Assembly (NCBI GenBank): GCA_039934635.1
Contig: JBDTLT010000077.1
Coordinates: 1 to 22,136, forward strand
DNA: 22,136 nucleotides
DNA from: DATLFA01 sp039934635
GTDB lineage: Bacteria; Actinomycetota; Acidimicrobiia; Acidimicrobiales; WLNW01
Direction of reading: 5' to 3'
A program made the position numbers and the translations under genes. Of this stretch, positions 1-7,982 are shown one piece after another; within the stretch, counting starts at the first letter, position 1, and every line of letters starts with the position of its first letter. The notes under the pieces were generated by a model that did no database searches, had not been told where the DNA came from, and worked only from the letters and a program-made list of their open reading frames with translations.

Positions 1-1264
1 CGTCGGGCACCAACACGACCACTCCGTGGCGTTCGTCGCGCGCCGCGACCTCGCGGGCATTGGCAACGTCGAAATATGCGGCCGAGAGATCGGCGAGCAA
101 TCGGTGCGCGTTCAACACCGAATCGCCGGCGAAGAGTTGGCGCAATTCGGGATCGACCGACACGCCCGTGCCCCGAGTGCCGCGAATTTCGAAACGCTTC
201 GTCGGCGGGGTCGCCCAACCAGTACCGGGTAGCGGGTCGAGTTGGGATTCGTTCATCACGAAGACGCTCGTACCGAGGTCGCTTAGCATGGCCAAGGTCT
301 CGGGCGTCGCGCTCGGGTCGACGATCGAAGTTCCGAGCGTCGGCTCGACGTTCAACACGCGCCTGATGGTGCCTTGACCGAAGGCGTACTGCTCTTTGAG
401 CTCGTCGATCAACCCGGCGGCGCGCCACGCTTCTTCGTCGAGGTTGCTGTACGGCAGGGCAAGGACTTCGCGCGTCGCGGCGAGTCGGCGTAACCGGTCG
501 AGGAGCGCTTGATCTTCGGGCAACGTGCTCAACTCGAGCGCGCCCAGCAACTGGGGACTGATCGCCAGCACCGCGGCCGGGAGTGCTTCGATGCGATCGG
601 CCAGCGTGAGTAGTCGGTTGCGGTCGAGGCTGTCGAGGCGCACCTGCTGATCGGGACGCAACGCCGGCTTGGCCGTCAGCGGAACCGCGATCGTGACTTC
701 GAGCGGTGGCGTCGTGATAGCGGTGCCCGCATCGGGAACGATCACGAGCTCGGTCATGATCGCCTTCTTCGGCTTGCGCGGCTCACTGGCCGGCCCCACA
801 CCGATGGCGACCGGCCACACTCCTGGCTCGAGCGTCGCGCAGTCGTTGGTGACCACGGTGGCCGAGCAGATCGACAAGCTCATCGTCACGAGGCCGTTGG
901 TTTGCCGGGCAACGCTGGGGTCCTCGGGGAACAGCGCGACGACGTTGCTCGCCAGCATCGCGGCGGGTCGGTCGGCGCCGCGGAGGTCGGCGCGCAGATC
1001 AGCGCGCGTCTGGCGCACGCGCGCGCCTGAGTTCGAAACACGTCCTACTGCGACGGCCACGCGGTCGGTCGGCGCGGCGTCGGTGAGCTTGACCGTGATC
1101 GAGTATTTCTCCCCGCGATGCACGTAGCGCGACTGCTCCACGACCTCGATGTTGGGTGTCGGCTGAGCGTCGGCTGCTGCTACGAACGCGACCGACGGGA
1201 CCATGGCAACGATCAACACCGCGATCACCGCACCGCATTTGGACCACCGCGGCGACGCGGTCAC
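1..1264 (-). CDS. DUF6049 family exported protein (3' end beyond window)
   Basis: The frame is open from a GTG at 1264 to the left edge, giving about 421 residues with the C-terminus missing. The N-terminus has a few polar residues, a hydrophobic stretch (about residues 11-30) and an Ala-rich AAADA-like cleavage region, so it is probably exported. The rest is mixed beta-rich and helical sequence without enzymatic motifs that I recognise. Its start overlaps the acetyltransferase stop (GTGA, 1261-1264), so the two are translationally coupled. I call DUF6049 from overall sequence character and from context: in Mycobacterium the equivalent gene (Rv3909) lies beside murJ and diverges from pcnA, the arrangement seen here. 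The next gene to the left is therefore probably murJ (inference). The family's function is unknown; a cell-envelope role is suggested only by the neighbourhood. Confidence 0.7.
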   Translation of the reverse strand, partial: MTASPRWSKCGAVIAVLIVAMVPSVAFVAAADAQPTPNIEVVEQSRYVHRGEKYSITVKLTDAAPTDRVAVAVGRVSNSGARVRQTRADLRADLRGADRPAAMLASNVVALFPEDPSVARQTNGLVTMSLSICSATVVTNDCATLEPGVWPVAIGVGPASEPRKPKKAIMTELVIVPDAGTAITTPPLEVTIAVPLTAKPALRPDQQVRLDSLDRNRLLTLADRIEALPAAVLAISPQLLGALELSTLPEDQALLDRLRRLAATREVLALPYSNLDEEAWRAAGLIDELKEQYAFGQGTIRRVLNVEPTLGTSIVDPSATPETLAMLSDLGTSVFVMNESQLDPLPGTGWATPPTKRFEIRGTRGTGVSVDPELRQLFAGDSVLNAHRLLADLSAAYFDVANAREVAARDERHGVVVLVPD

Positions 1265-1998
1265 GAGCGCCCTATCTCGAGGCGCAAAACCGCGAGCCCG
1301 GGTTCGACCGGAATGAAACCCAGCCGCTCGTACAAAGCGAACGCGCGCACGTTGGCTTCTTGGGTATTGACCGACACGCGTTCGACGCCGGCGCGCCGCA
1401 TCCACTGGAGGCAATCGAGCACGAGAGCGGCGCCGATGCCGCTGCGTTGCACCTCGGGGTCGACGGCCAACCGCTGCAGGTAGCCGTGGTCGCCGGCGTG
1501 GCCGCTGACGGCGTAGCCGATGATGCCGCCGCGCTTGTCGCGCGAACGTCGCGGTTGGCGGGCCGCACGAAAACGGGTCGTCGGCGTGGCGGAGATTGCC
1601 TCGTGCAATGAGGGCCGGTCGAGGCGCCACATGGGCTCGAACGCGCGCTCGTCGACTTCGAGCACCGCGGGCCGGTCCCATCGATGCGCGGCGTTGAGAC
1701 GCGCGGGGATCGTCGGGCGCGGCGCCAGGTTGCGTAAGTCGTGTTGCAGGAGGTGCAGCCGTTCGTAGAGCGTGAAGCCCCACTGCGAGAAGACCTGTTG
1801 CTCGCGCGCCGTCAGGGCCGCGGTGAGCACTTCGGTATAGCCCCGCGCCGACAGTTGACCGAGGCTGCGTTCGAGGCCGATGCGCGAGAGTCGTTCGGGC
1901 GGCGTGAGGGGCACGAGATAGCCGACAGTCGGGTGTCCCCGCCAGGCGCCGAGCCGATATTGCTCGGCCCCGACATTGATGACTTCGAGGCCTCCCAC
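1261..1998 (-). CDS. GNAT family N-acetyltransferase
   Basis: The protein is 245 residues from GTG 1998. The C-terminal half is a classical GNAT domain: a beta-strand (YLQRLAVDP), the acetyl-CoA pyrophosphate loop QRSGIGA, then a helix and the motif-B end NVRAFALYERLGF. The N-terminal ~100 residues, ending WGFTLYERLHLLQHDL, look like a degenerate second GNAT half, as in two-domain acetyltransferases. The acceptor substrate cannot be told from sequence. I chose GTG 1998 because a TACAGT hexamer lies exactly 7 nt upstream on the same strand, the spacing of leaderless actinobacterial transcripts. An in-frame ATG at 2025 would add nine residues and has a G-rich stretch upstream. It forms an operon with the DUF6049 gene (4-nt overlap) and diverges from the CCA enzyme. 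In Mycobacterium the equivalent position holds mutT4, so the occupant differs. Confidence 0.85.
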   Translation of the reverse strand: MGGLEVINVGAEQYRLGAWRGHPTVGYLVPLTPPERLSRIGLERSLGQLSARGYTEVLTAALTAREQQVFSQWGFTLYERLHLLQHDLRNLAPRPTIPARLNAAHRWDRPAVLEVDERAFEPMWRLDRPSLHEAISATPTTRFRAARQPRRSRDKRGGIIGYAVSGHAGDHGYLQRLAVDPEVQRSGIGAALVLDCLQWMRRAGVERVSVNTQEANVRAFALYERLGFIPVEPGLAVLRLEIGRS

Positions 1999-2005
1999 GC
2001 GTGCA

Positions 2006-2011
2006 ACTGTA
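2006..2011 (-). promoter_or_regulatory. -10 element for leaderless GNAT mRNA
   Basis: On the minus strand the hexamer TACAGT (TANNNT class) is followed by 7 nt and then GTG 1998. This spacing would place the transcription start at the G of the start codon. No convincing -35 was seen. Leaderless transcripts with this layout are common in Actinobacteria; the assignment here is inference from spacing. Confidence 0.4.
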
Positions 2012-2127
2012 GGCTCTGGGGCCATCCGAGCCCCCGTCACGGCGGGCCGGGCTCCGTCAACTGCGAGTGCGCGCGTGATCCTGGTCGTCCCCCATGAGCG
2101 ATGTGGCAACCGCGGCGGGCGGCGCTG

Positions 2128-3381
2128 ATGGGCCGGCCCCTGTTCGACCGCGGTGCCTTCGACCACGTCGTCGCCGAGGTCCGACCGCTCACGGAGGCCT
2201 TCGTCGCGGCAGGTCACCGGGTGTACCTGGTCGGCGGCATCGTGCGCGATCTCATGGCCGGGCGCCCGCGCGGTGCCCCGGACATCGATCTCACGACCGA
2301 CGCGACGCCCGTAGAGATCGAACGCATACTCGCCGGCCGCACCGACGCGCTGTGGAAGCAGGGTGCGCGCTTTGGCACCATCGGATGCCGCATCGGCGAC
2401 CGCGTGTTCGAGATCACGACACACCGATCCGAGGCCTACCTCAGCGAATCGCGCAAGCCGATCGTGACCTTTTCGCAGCGCGTCGAGGACGATCTCGCGC
2501 GTCGCGACTTCACCGTCAACGCCATGGCGATGTCCTTGCCCGACGGCGAGTTGATCGATCCGTTCGACGGACAGCACGACCTCACGGCGCGGATCCTGCG
2601 CACGCCGCTCGAGCCGGCGGTGTCGCTCAGTGACGACCCGCTGCGCATGATGCGAGCGGCGCGCTTCGTGGCCGGTTACGCGCTGGTGCCCGAGGCCGAG
2701 ACCGAAACGGCGATCGCGGCGCTGCGCGATCGGCTCGCCATAGTGTCGCGCGAGCGAATACGCGACGAGCTCGACAAGTTGTTATCGGTACCCGACCCGA
2801 CACCGGGGTTCGTGCTGCTGCGCCGCACCGAGTTGCTCGGCGAGTTCCTACCCGAGCTCTCGGGCACCGACGATGCGTCGTTCGAATTGGTGCGCGCGGT
2901 CGAGGGCCTCGCTCGCCGCCGCGCTGGGTTGTTCTTCCCTATCGCGGACCGCGCCGCCGCGACCGCGCGGGCTCGTGCGCTGAAGTATGCGGCGCACGAG
3001 ATCCACGACATCGGCGCGGTGTTGCGGACGGTCGATTCGCTGCGGGCGCTCGAGCCCGGCGACGCGCCGGCAGTGCGCCGGTTGGTGCGCGCTGCCGGCC
3101 CGGCGCTCGACGATGCGCTCGCCCTGGCCGCCGCGCTGCCAGAAGCAACCGCGACCGAGGTACGCGACGTGCTCGATCGGCTCGCCACCAGCGAAGATCT
3201 CGCGACGCTCGAGCCCGAACTCGACGGCGACGAGGTACAGCGCGTGCTCGGCATCGACCAAGGTCGCGCGGTTGGCGACGCGCTCGCGTTCTTGCTCGAC
3301 CTGCGCCTCGACGAGGGCATCGTCGGCCCCGACGAAGCGCGCAAGCGGTTACGTCAGTGGTGGACCAACCGCGACCAGTAA
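2128..3381 (+). CDS. pcnA: CCA tRNA nucleotidyltransferase with degenerate HD region
   Basis: The protein is 417 residues from ATG 2128; an in-frame ATG at 2101 would add nine poorly conserved residues. It adds or repairs the 3' CCA end of tRNA. The nucleotidyltransferase head is intact: GGIVRD (residues 36-41), catalytic carboxylates in DID (Asp52, Asp54), the RRDFTVNA motif (125-132) and DPLRMMRAARF (170-180). The body continues with RIRDELDKLL (211-219). In actinobacterial homologues the next segment carries an HD phosphohydrolase domain with HHxxD-type and LLHDIGK motifs. Here the matching stretch (about 240-290) is shorter, and the expected motif reads AGLFFPIAD, with no HD pair. Alignment resumes at RALKYAAHEIHDI and at the C-terminal WW. 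The protein is also shorter than the usual ~470-480 residues. Transferase activity is probably kept and the HD activity lost. It diverges from the GNAT/DUF6049 pair. Confidence 0.9.
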   Translation: MGRPLFDRGAFDHVVAEVRPLTEAFVAAGHRVYLVGGIVRDLMAGRPRGAPDIDLTTDATPVEIERILAGRTDALWKQGARFGTIGCRIGDRVFEITTHRSEAYLSESRKPIVTFSQRVEDDLARRDFTVNAMAMSLPDGELIDPFDGQHDLTARILRTPLEPAVSLSDDPLRMMRAARFVAGYALVPEAETETAIAALRDRLAIVSRERIRDELDKLLSVPDPTPGFVLLRRTELLGEFLPELSGTDDASFELVRAVEGLARRRAGLFFPIADRAAATARARALKYAAHEIHDIGAVLRTVDSLRALEPGDAPAVRRLVRAAGPALDDALALAAALPEATATEVRDVLDRLATSEDLATLEPELDGDEVQRVLGIDQGRAVGDALAFLLDLRLDEGIVGPDEARKRLRQWWTNRDQ

Positions 3382-3384
3382 AAA

Positions 3385-4077
3385 CTACGTGCCTTCTTTG
3401 CGGGCCCGCACGATCAGTGTCGACGGCACCCAGCCGGTGAGCGGTGAACGCCATGGTCCCGACGTCGACTCGGGTTCGAGGATGACGTCGACGCGGAAAT
3501 TCGCCCGAGCCAAGCTGGCGTGCAGGTCGCCGAGTTGGTGTGGATAGGTGAGCGATGCGCCCTCGCCCATCGGGCTCTGATCGCGGAACCGGCGGCCCAT
3601 GCGCAAGCTGCCGTCGGTCGCTTGTTCGATGAGCGTGGACAACGGGTGCGGCAGGCTCAAGATGAACGGTGCGCCCTGTTGCAGCACGCGGTGTACTTGG
3701 CGAAAGACGCGATCGAGATCATCGACGGCGGCGAGGGCGAACACGCTGACGACGAGGTCGATCGACGCGTTGCGTAAGAACGCGAGATCGGCGAGGTCGC
3801 TCTGGTGCAGTTCGATCTTGACGGCTTCGTGTTCGGCCAGCTCGCGCGCGTGGTTGAGCTGGGTGGTGTCGGGGTCGAGCGCGAAGACCTTGGCCCCTTG
3901 TTTGGCCAGAGCAACCGATGCGTGGCCCATGCCGCAGCCGAGGTCGACGATGCGTTTACCGGTGACGTCACCGATGAGGCGCCGATCGAGGCTCGGTATG
4001 TCCGGTCCGAGTTCGACATAGTCGATGGGGCGGGCCTTCGCTGTCGGAAACGCGGTGGAGTACCGCACCCATGTCAT
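3385..4077 (-). CDS. Class I SAM-dependent methyltransferase
   Basis: The protein is 230 residues and converges on the CCA-enzyme gene with only 3 nt between the stops. It has Rossmann-type methyltransferase motifs: motif I VDLGCGMGH (residues 44-52), an acidic residue ending the second strand (ALDPD, about 67-71), and a hydrophobic motif IV region (SIDLVVSVFALAAVDD) followed by RVLQQGAPFILSLPHP, typical of the UbiE/Methyltransf_11 group. The substrate cannot be predicted. The start is supported by TAGCCT at 4084-4089 on the same strand, 6 nt before the ATG, which implies a leaderless transcript; there is no Shine-Dalgarno sequence. Confidence 0.85.
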   Translation of the reverse strand: MTWVRYSTAFPTAKARPIDYVELGPDIPSLDRRLIGDVTGKRIVDLGCGMGHASVALAKQGAKVFALDPDTTQLNHARELAEHEAVKIELHQSDLADLAFLRNASIDLVVSVFALAAVDDLDRVFRQVHRVLQQGAPFILSLPHPLSTLIEQATDGSLRMGRRFRDQSPMGEGASLTYPHQLGDLHASLARANFRVDVILEPESTSGPWRSPLTGWVPSTLIVRARKEGT

Positions 4078-4083
4078 GGGGCA

Positions 4084-4089
4084 AGGCTA
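4084..4089 (-). promoter_or_regulatory. -10 element for leaderless methyltransferase mRNA
   Basis: Minus-strand TAGCCT is followed by 6 nt and the methyltransferase ATG at 4077. There is no ribosome-binding site between them. It is paired with a similar element facing the other way at 4159-4164. Confidence 0.4.
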
Positions 4090-4158
4090 CGTCGCGGCGG
4101 CAAACACGGCGGTGATGTCCCGATTCGCACTCGTCGACACTCAACCGGCATCCGCCGC

Positions 4159-4164
4159 TACCCT
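4159..4164 (+). promoter_or_regulatory. -10 element for leaderless DUF5318 mRNA
   Basis: TACCCT is followed by 7 nt and GTG 4172. This supports the GTG as both transcription and translation start. No clear -35 was seen. Confidence 0.4.
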
Positions 4165-4171
4165 TACGCCG

Positions 4172-4558
4172 GTGAAGTACGGCTTGTCCGACGCAGTCAT
4201 GGCCCGGCATCGCCCAGGGCAGATCGACTACCGGCTCGCGCGACAAAACGTGCTGCACGCGTTTCGCGCGGGTTCCATCTCGCGGCTGCAGATCTGCGAT
4301 GCCCAATCCGAGCTCACGCGCAACGCCACCTACTGCGGCGCAGTTGTCGACGAACCCTGTCCCGTATGCGAGACCGCGGCGATTCGCAACGTCACCTATG
4401 TTTTCGGTCCGCGGCTGCCCTCGGGCGGCCGTTGCATCACCAACCTCGCCGAGGTGGCGCGTCTCGCTCGCCGTCAAGCCGACTACACCGCGTACGTCGT
4501 CGAGGTGTGTGTCGATTGCGGTTGGAATCACCTCATGCGCAGCTACCCGCTGGCCTGA
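4172..4558 (+). CDS. DUF5318 family protein
   Basis: The protein is 128 residues from GTG 4172. Two CxxC pairs, CPVC in the middle and CVDC near the C-terminus (before GWNHLMRSY), suggest a zinc-binding ribbon. The N-terminal DYRLARQNVLHAFRAGSISRL segment is charged and helical. I recognise it as DUF5318, a small actinobacterial family whose M. tuberculosis member (Rv0049, from memory) also lies near the rpsF-dnaB cluster. The function is unknown. Longer in-frame starts exist at 4025 and 4112, but they overlap the divergent methyltransferase promoter region and add unconserved sequence. It converges with the M24 gene, leaving a 24-nt gap. Confidence 0.75.
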   Translation: MKYGLSDAVMARHRPGQIDYRLARQNVLHAFRAGSISRLQICDAQSELTRNATYCGAVVDEPCPVCETAAIRNVTYVFGPRLPSGGRCITNLAEVARLARRQADYTAYVVEVCVDCGWNHLMRSYPLA

Positions 4559-4582
4559 GCGCGCTCGTCACGCGTCGGCCCG

Positions 4583-5767
4583 TCAGCGCGTGATGCCACT
4601 GCCGAGCGTGGTGAGCAACTCGGTCGTGTCCGCGCCGACGTAGATCATGTCTTCGCCGAAGTAGCCGCCGGTGCCGCCGCGCACGTGCGTGCGCAGCGCC
4701 AACACGGTGCCGGCGTCGATGCGCTGCTCGCGGTCGAACGAGGGGCCGAGCGCCGTGCCCGCGATCGCGCCCTCGTGGCCGAGACCCACCGAATACGCGA
4801 TGGGCATCGGCGGTACCGGTTCGCCCGCGGCTTCGTGCGCGGCGACGAGATCGGTGCCGGTTGCGCCCGGACGGGCGGTCTCGACCAACGCGTCGATGAC
4901 CCGCTGCCACCGCGCGTGGAGGTCGCGTTGTGCGGGCGTGCTCTCGCCGCTGCACCACGTGCGGGCCAGCGACCCTTCGTAACCCGCCCACAGCGCCCCG
5001 CCGGCCAATACGACCAAATCGCCCTCAGCCAGCGCGCCATCACCGGTGATCCAGCGGATCGCCCCGTCCGGCGCGACCACGGTGAACGTGCCCTGCTGTG
5101 CGAACTGTGACGTGCCGAGCGTGCACATGCGATCGAGGTAGGCCGCTTGGAGCGTCTTTTCGCGCACGCCCGGACCCACCTCACGCGCCGCGGCGTAGAG
5201 CGACGACTCCGCAATCGAGATCGCGATGCGCATGGCGTCGATCTCGCCCGGCAACTTGTCGCGGCGCAACTGCTGCAGATCGTGGCCGACGCCGACGAAC
5301 GTCGCGTTGTGCACGGCGTTGGGCAGGAAGTCGCGCATGAACACCGAGAATCCGTCGACACCGATGCGTTCGGCGCGGCCGAGGTCGGGTATGGCGACGA
5401 GTGCTTCGAGCAACTTGACCGGGTTGAAGCTGTTGCAGAACACGTCTTCGAACGGCACTTCCTCGGGTGCCCCTTCGTAGCTGGCCGAGAACGTCATCAG
5501 GTGCACGCGCCCGGTCGAGCGCACGAGCACGCAGGTGGGTCCGAACGGTCGCGACGATGCCGTCCACAACCGGCGGGCGCCCGAGGCGTAGCGCACGTTG
5601 GCCTCGCGGCCGAGCATCAGCGCGTCGAGTCCGAGTCGATCCATCAGCGCGGTCACTCGATCGTGGCGCGCCGCGCGCAACGACCGATAGTCGATGCGTT
5701 CGCGATCTTCCATCGCGCCCGTGCCGATGTTGGGGGTGAGCATCTCGATCGTCATTGCCGGTCTCAT
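4583..5767 (-). CDS. M24-fold protein lacking metal ligands (probable pseudoenzyme)
   Basis: The protein is 394 residues, with the N-terminal creatinase-like domain followed by the pita-bread M24 domain of aminopeptidase P/creatinase proteins. Alignment with the neighbouring paralogue shows three of five metal ligands replaced: the first Asp by Ala255 (GDLVVLAGGALWAGY), the second Asp by Ser266, and the first C-terminal Glu by Arg359 (VLALRTHV). His331 and Glu372 remain. Dinuclear metallopeptidase activity is therefore unlikely. It could be a metal-free hydrolase, as creatinase itself is, or a non-catalytic partner. Its ATG overlaps the stop of the upstream paralogue by 4 nt (ATGA, 5764-5767), so the two are co-translated. 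A second Met (MTIEML) lies four residues in. Confidence 0.85.
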   Translation of the reverse strand: MRPAMTIEMLTPNIGTGAMEDRERIDYRSLRAARHDRVTALMDRLGLDALMLGREANVRYASGARRLWTASSRPFGPTCVLVRSTGRVHLMTFSASYEGAPEEVPFEDVFCNSFNPVKLLEALVAIPDLGRAERIGVDGFSVFMRDFLPNAVHNATFVGVGHDLQQLRRDKLPGEIDAMRIAISIAESSLYAAAREVGPGVREKTLQAAYLDRMCTLGTSQFAQQGTFTVVAPDGAIRWITGDGALAEGDLVVLAGGALWAGYEGSLARTWCSGESTPAQRDLHARWQRVIDALVETARPGATGTDLVAAHEAAGEPVPPMPIAYSVGLGHEGAIAGTALGPSFDREQRIDAGTVLALRTHVRGGTGGYFGEDMIYVGADTTELLTTLGSGITR

Positions 5768-6963
5768 TCGAAGGGGGAGTAGCCGTAGGTGCTGAGTCGC
5801 TCGTAGCCGTCCTCGGTGACAGCGACGACTTCCTCGCTGCGATAACCGCCGACGCCGTCGACCCAGATGACCGGCTCGAGTACGAAGGTCATGCCGGGCA
5901 GCAATTCGACGGTGTCCTCGTACTCGGGCCCGAGCTCGGACCCGATGAACGGTGCTTCGGCCGAGTCACAGCCGGCGCCGTGAGCGAGGTAGAACTGCTG
6001 CAGCCGGTACTCGGCCTCGACCGCGCCGACATCGCGCGCGACATCGGCGCAGCTTCGTCCGGGCTTGATCGCGGCGTATGCGGTGGCGATCACGTCGCAC
6101 CACCGGCGATAGCAATCACGCAGTGCGGGCGACGGTTTCGGATCGACGCTGCAGATCCAGGTCTTGCCGAAATCGCTGTGGTACCCATTCCACACGATGC
6201 CGGTGTCCGGTAGCACCAGGTCACCTTCACGGATGAAGCGGTCGTTGCTCGCGAGGGGAAACCCGACGTCGCCGTTGGTGGTGCGCGTACCGAGCGCCCG
6301 CGCCGGCGGGGTGATGCTCCATATCGGGTCGATGCAACTCCACGTGATGCCGAGCTCGAACGCGCGGCGGAACAGGATCGCCGACAGCTCGTTCTGACGG
6401 ACGCCCGGGCGCAACGCGGCCTCGACGTCGTACATCGCGAGTTCGTTGATGTGTTGCGCTCGGCGCATGCACTCGATCTCGTCGCCGGTCTTGCACAAGC
6501 GTGCCGGACCAACTGCGAGCCCGGCATCGACGACCTCTACCTCGGGCAGACACGCCGGCAGGCGGGCGAGCATCGGCGACGTGAGCTCGTCGAACCCGAT
6601 GCGCCCGGTCGCGCCGACGATCTCGCGCACGGCAAGCAGGAGCGCGTCGACGCCCTCGTCGTACTCGAGCGGCAACTCACGGTGAACCTGGGCGGGGTTC
6701 ACGTCGACGACGGCTTCGGGAAACGGTGTCCACACGTGGATGTCGCCGTCGGCGCGGAACACCACGGTGACCGTTTCGTGATGCACACGCGCAGCATCGG
6801 CGAACGCGCGGCCGATACCGACGTATTGATGATTCGACGGCCCCAGCAACACGACGGCGTCGAGCCCGGCCGCGCGCATCGCGTCTTGCAGCCGCGCGCG
6901 CCGTTGCCGGCGCATGCGGGCAAAATCGATGGCGGCTGTGTCGGTAGTGGTTGATTCCCCCAT
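5764..6963 (-). CDS. M24 family metallopeptidase (Xaa-Pro peptidase-like)
   Basis: The protein is 399 residues from ATG 6963, preceded by a GAGGGG ribosome-binding site. Residues 1-150 form the creatinase N-terminal domain and 160-399 the M24 catalytic domain. All five expected metal ligands are visible: Asp253 and Asp264 (LPDTGIVWNGYHSDFGKTW), His328 (YLAHGAG), Glu363 (FVLEP) and Glu377 (GGYRSEE). This predicts an active dinuclear metal aminopeptidase/prolidase-type hydrolase; the exact substrate is unknown, as the family also includes creatinase- and DMSP lyase-type members. It is the first gene of a two-gene operon with the degenerate paralogue and diverges from an ABC exporter across 82 bp. 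Confidence 0.88.
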   Translation of the reverse strand: MGESTTTDTAAIDFARMRRQRRARLQDAMRAAGLDAVVLLGPSNHQYVGIGRAFADAARVHHETVTVVFRADGDIHVWTPFPEAVVDVNPAQVHRELPLEYDEGVDALLLAVREIVGATGRIGFDELTSPMLARLPACLPEVEVVDAGLAVGPARLCKTGDEIECMRRAQHINELAMYDVEAALRPGVRQNELSAILFRRAFELGITWSCIDPIWSITPPARALGTRTTNGDVGFPLASNDRFIREGDLVLPDTGIVWNGYHSDFGKTWICSVDPKPSPALRDCYRRWCDVIATAYAAIKPGRSCADVARDVGAVEAEYRLQQFYLAHGAGCDSAEAPFIGSELGPEYEDTVELLPGMTFVLEPVIWVDGVGGYRSEEVVAVTEDGYERLSTYGYSPFE

Positions 6964-6983
6964 GGCGACCCCTCGCTGAACGC

Positions 6984-6989
6984 TACTCT
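6984..6989 (+). promoter_or_regulatory. Possible -10 for ABC exporter operon
   Basis: TACTCT lies in the 82-bp gap between the divergent M24 pair and the ABC genes. It would give a leader of about 50 nt containing the AGGGGAG ribosome-binding site (7036-7042). No good -35 was seen, so this is weak. Confidence 0.25.
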
Positions 6990-7045
6990 CCTCGTGAGCG
7001 GAGCGAGCACTGCCGCACCGCCCGCCATCGGCCGCAGGGGAGATC

Positions 7046-7978
7046 GTGGCGCCAACGACCGAGCCGCTGATCCGCGCCGAGAAGCTGAGCAAACGCTTCG
7101 GTGCATTCGTCGCGGTCGACGGCATCGACTTCGTCGTCGAGCGGGGCGAGGCGTTCGGCTTTCTCGGGCCCAACGGCGCCGGCAAGAGCTCGACGATGCG
7201 CATGATCGGTTGCGTCTCGCCGGTCAGCGCCGGGACACTGCGCATCTTCGGGCTCGATCCCGCGACCGACGGCACGCGGATCCGGGGGCGCCTCGGCGTG
7301 GTGCCGCAGCAGGACTCGCTCGACGAGGAGCTGACCGTCTACGAGAACCTCGTCGTGTACGGCCGCTACTTCGACTTGCCCCGGTCGGTGTGCCGCGAGC
7401 GGGCGTACGAGCTGTTGGATTTCGTGCAGTTGCGCGACCGCGCCAACAGCCGCGTCGAGCCGCTGTCCGGTGGCATGAAGCGCCGCCTCACCATTGCCCG
7501 CTCGCTCATGAGCGAACCCGAGATGTTGCTGCTCGACGAGCCGACCACCGGCCTCGACCCGCAGGCGCGCCACCTCGTGTGGGACCGGCTCTACCGGCTC
7601 AAGCAACGCGGCGTCACGCTCGTGTTGACGACGCACTACATGGACGAGGCCGAGCAGCTCTGCGATCGCCTGGTGATCATGGACAACGGCCGCATCGTGG
7701 CCGAAGGTTCGCCGCGCCAACTCATCGAGCGCTACATCACGCGAGAAGTGCTCGAGTTGCGGTTCTCGGAGGCCGACGAAGCCGATGCGGCATCGATCCT
7801 CGATCTCGTCGATCGGGCCGAAGCCCTGCCCGATCGGCTGTTGCTCTATACCGATGACGGTGAGCAGACGCTCGAGCACGTGCACGCGCGCAATGTGCGC
7901 CCGTTGAGCGCCCTCGTGCGCCGGGCCACGCTCGAGGACGTCTTCCTGCGCCTCACCGGCCGTTCGTTGGTGGAGTGA
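7046..7978 (+). CDS. ABC transporter ATP-binding protein (NodI/DrrA type)
   Basis: The protein is 310 residues from GTG 7046, with AGGGGAG upstream. Motifs in order are Walker A GPNGAGKSS (41-49), Q-loop VPQQD (86-90), signature LSGGM (140-144), Walker B LLLDEP (161-166), D-loop TGLDP and switch His197 (TTHYMDEAEQL). The ~80-residue C-terminal extension after the ATPase core is typical of the DrrA/NodI exporters (ABC-2 importer-fold class), which move drugs, lipids or lipooligosaccharides outward. It should energise the two permeases that follow at once (4-nt gap to the first). The substrate is not identifiable. Confidence 0.93.
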   Translation: MAPTTEPLIRAEKLSKRFGAFVAVDGIDFVVERGEAFGFLGPNGAGKSSTMRMIGCVSPVSAGTLRIFGLDPATDGTRIRGRLGVVPQQDSLDEELTVYENLVVYGRYFDLPRSVCRERAYELLDFVQLRDRANSRVEPLSGGMKRRLTIARSLMSEPEMLLLDEPTTGLDPQARHLVWDRLYRLKQRGVTLVLTTHYMDEAEQLCDRLVIMDNGRIVAEGSPRQLIERYITREVLELRFSEADEADAASILDLVDRAEALPDRLLLYTDDGEQTLEHVHARNVRPLSALVRRATLEDVFLRLTGRSLVE

Positions 7979-7982
7979 CGCG

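Noticed and set aside
2026..2577. Upstream extension of the acetyltransferase frame to 438 residues
   Set aside because: It is antisense to the well-conserved N-terminus of the CCA-adding enzyme; the GNAT homology begins after about 2000.
4560..4590. CGCGCT/AGCGCG inverted repeat between convergent genes as a terminator
   Set aside because: It is a six-base GC-only stem with a 19-nt loop and no T-run; expected by chance at this GC content.
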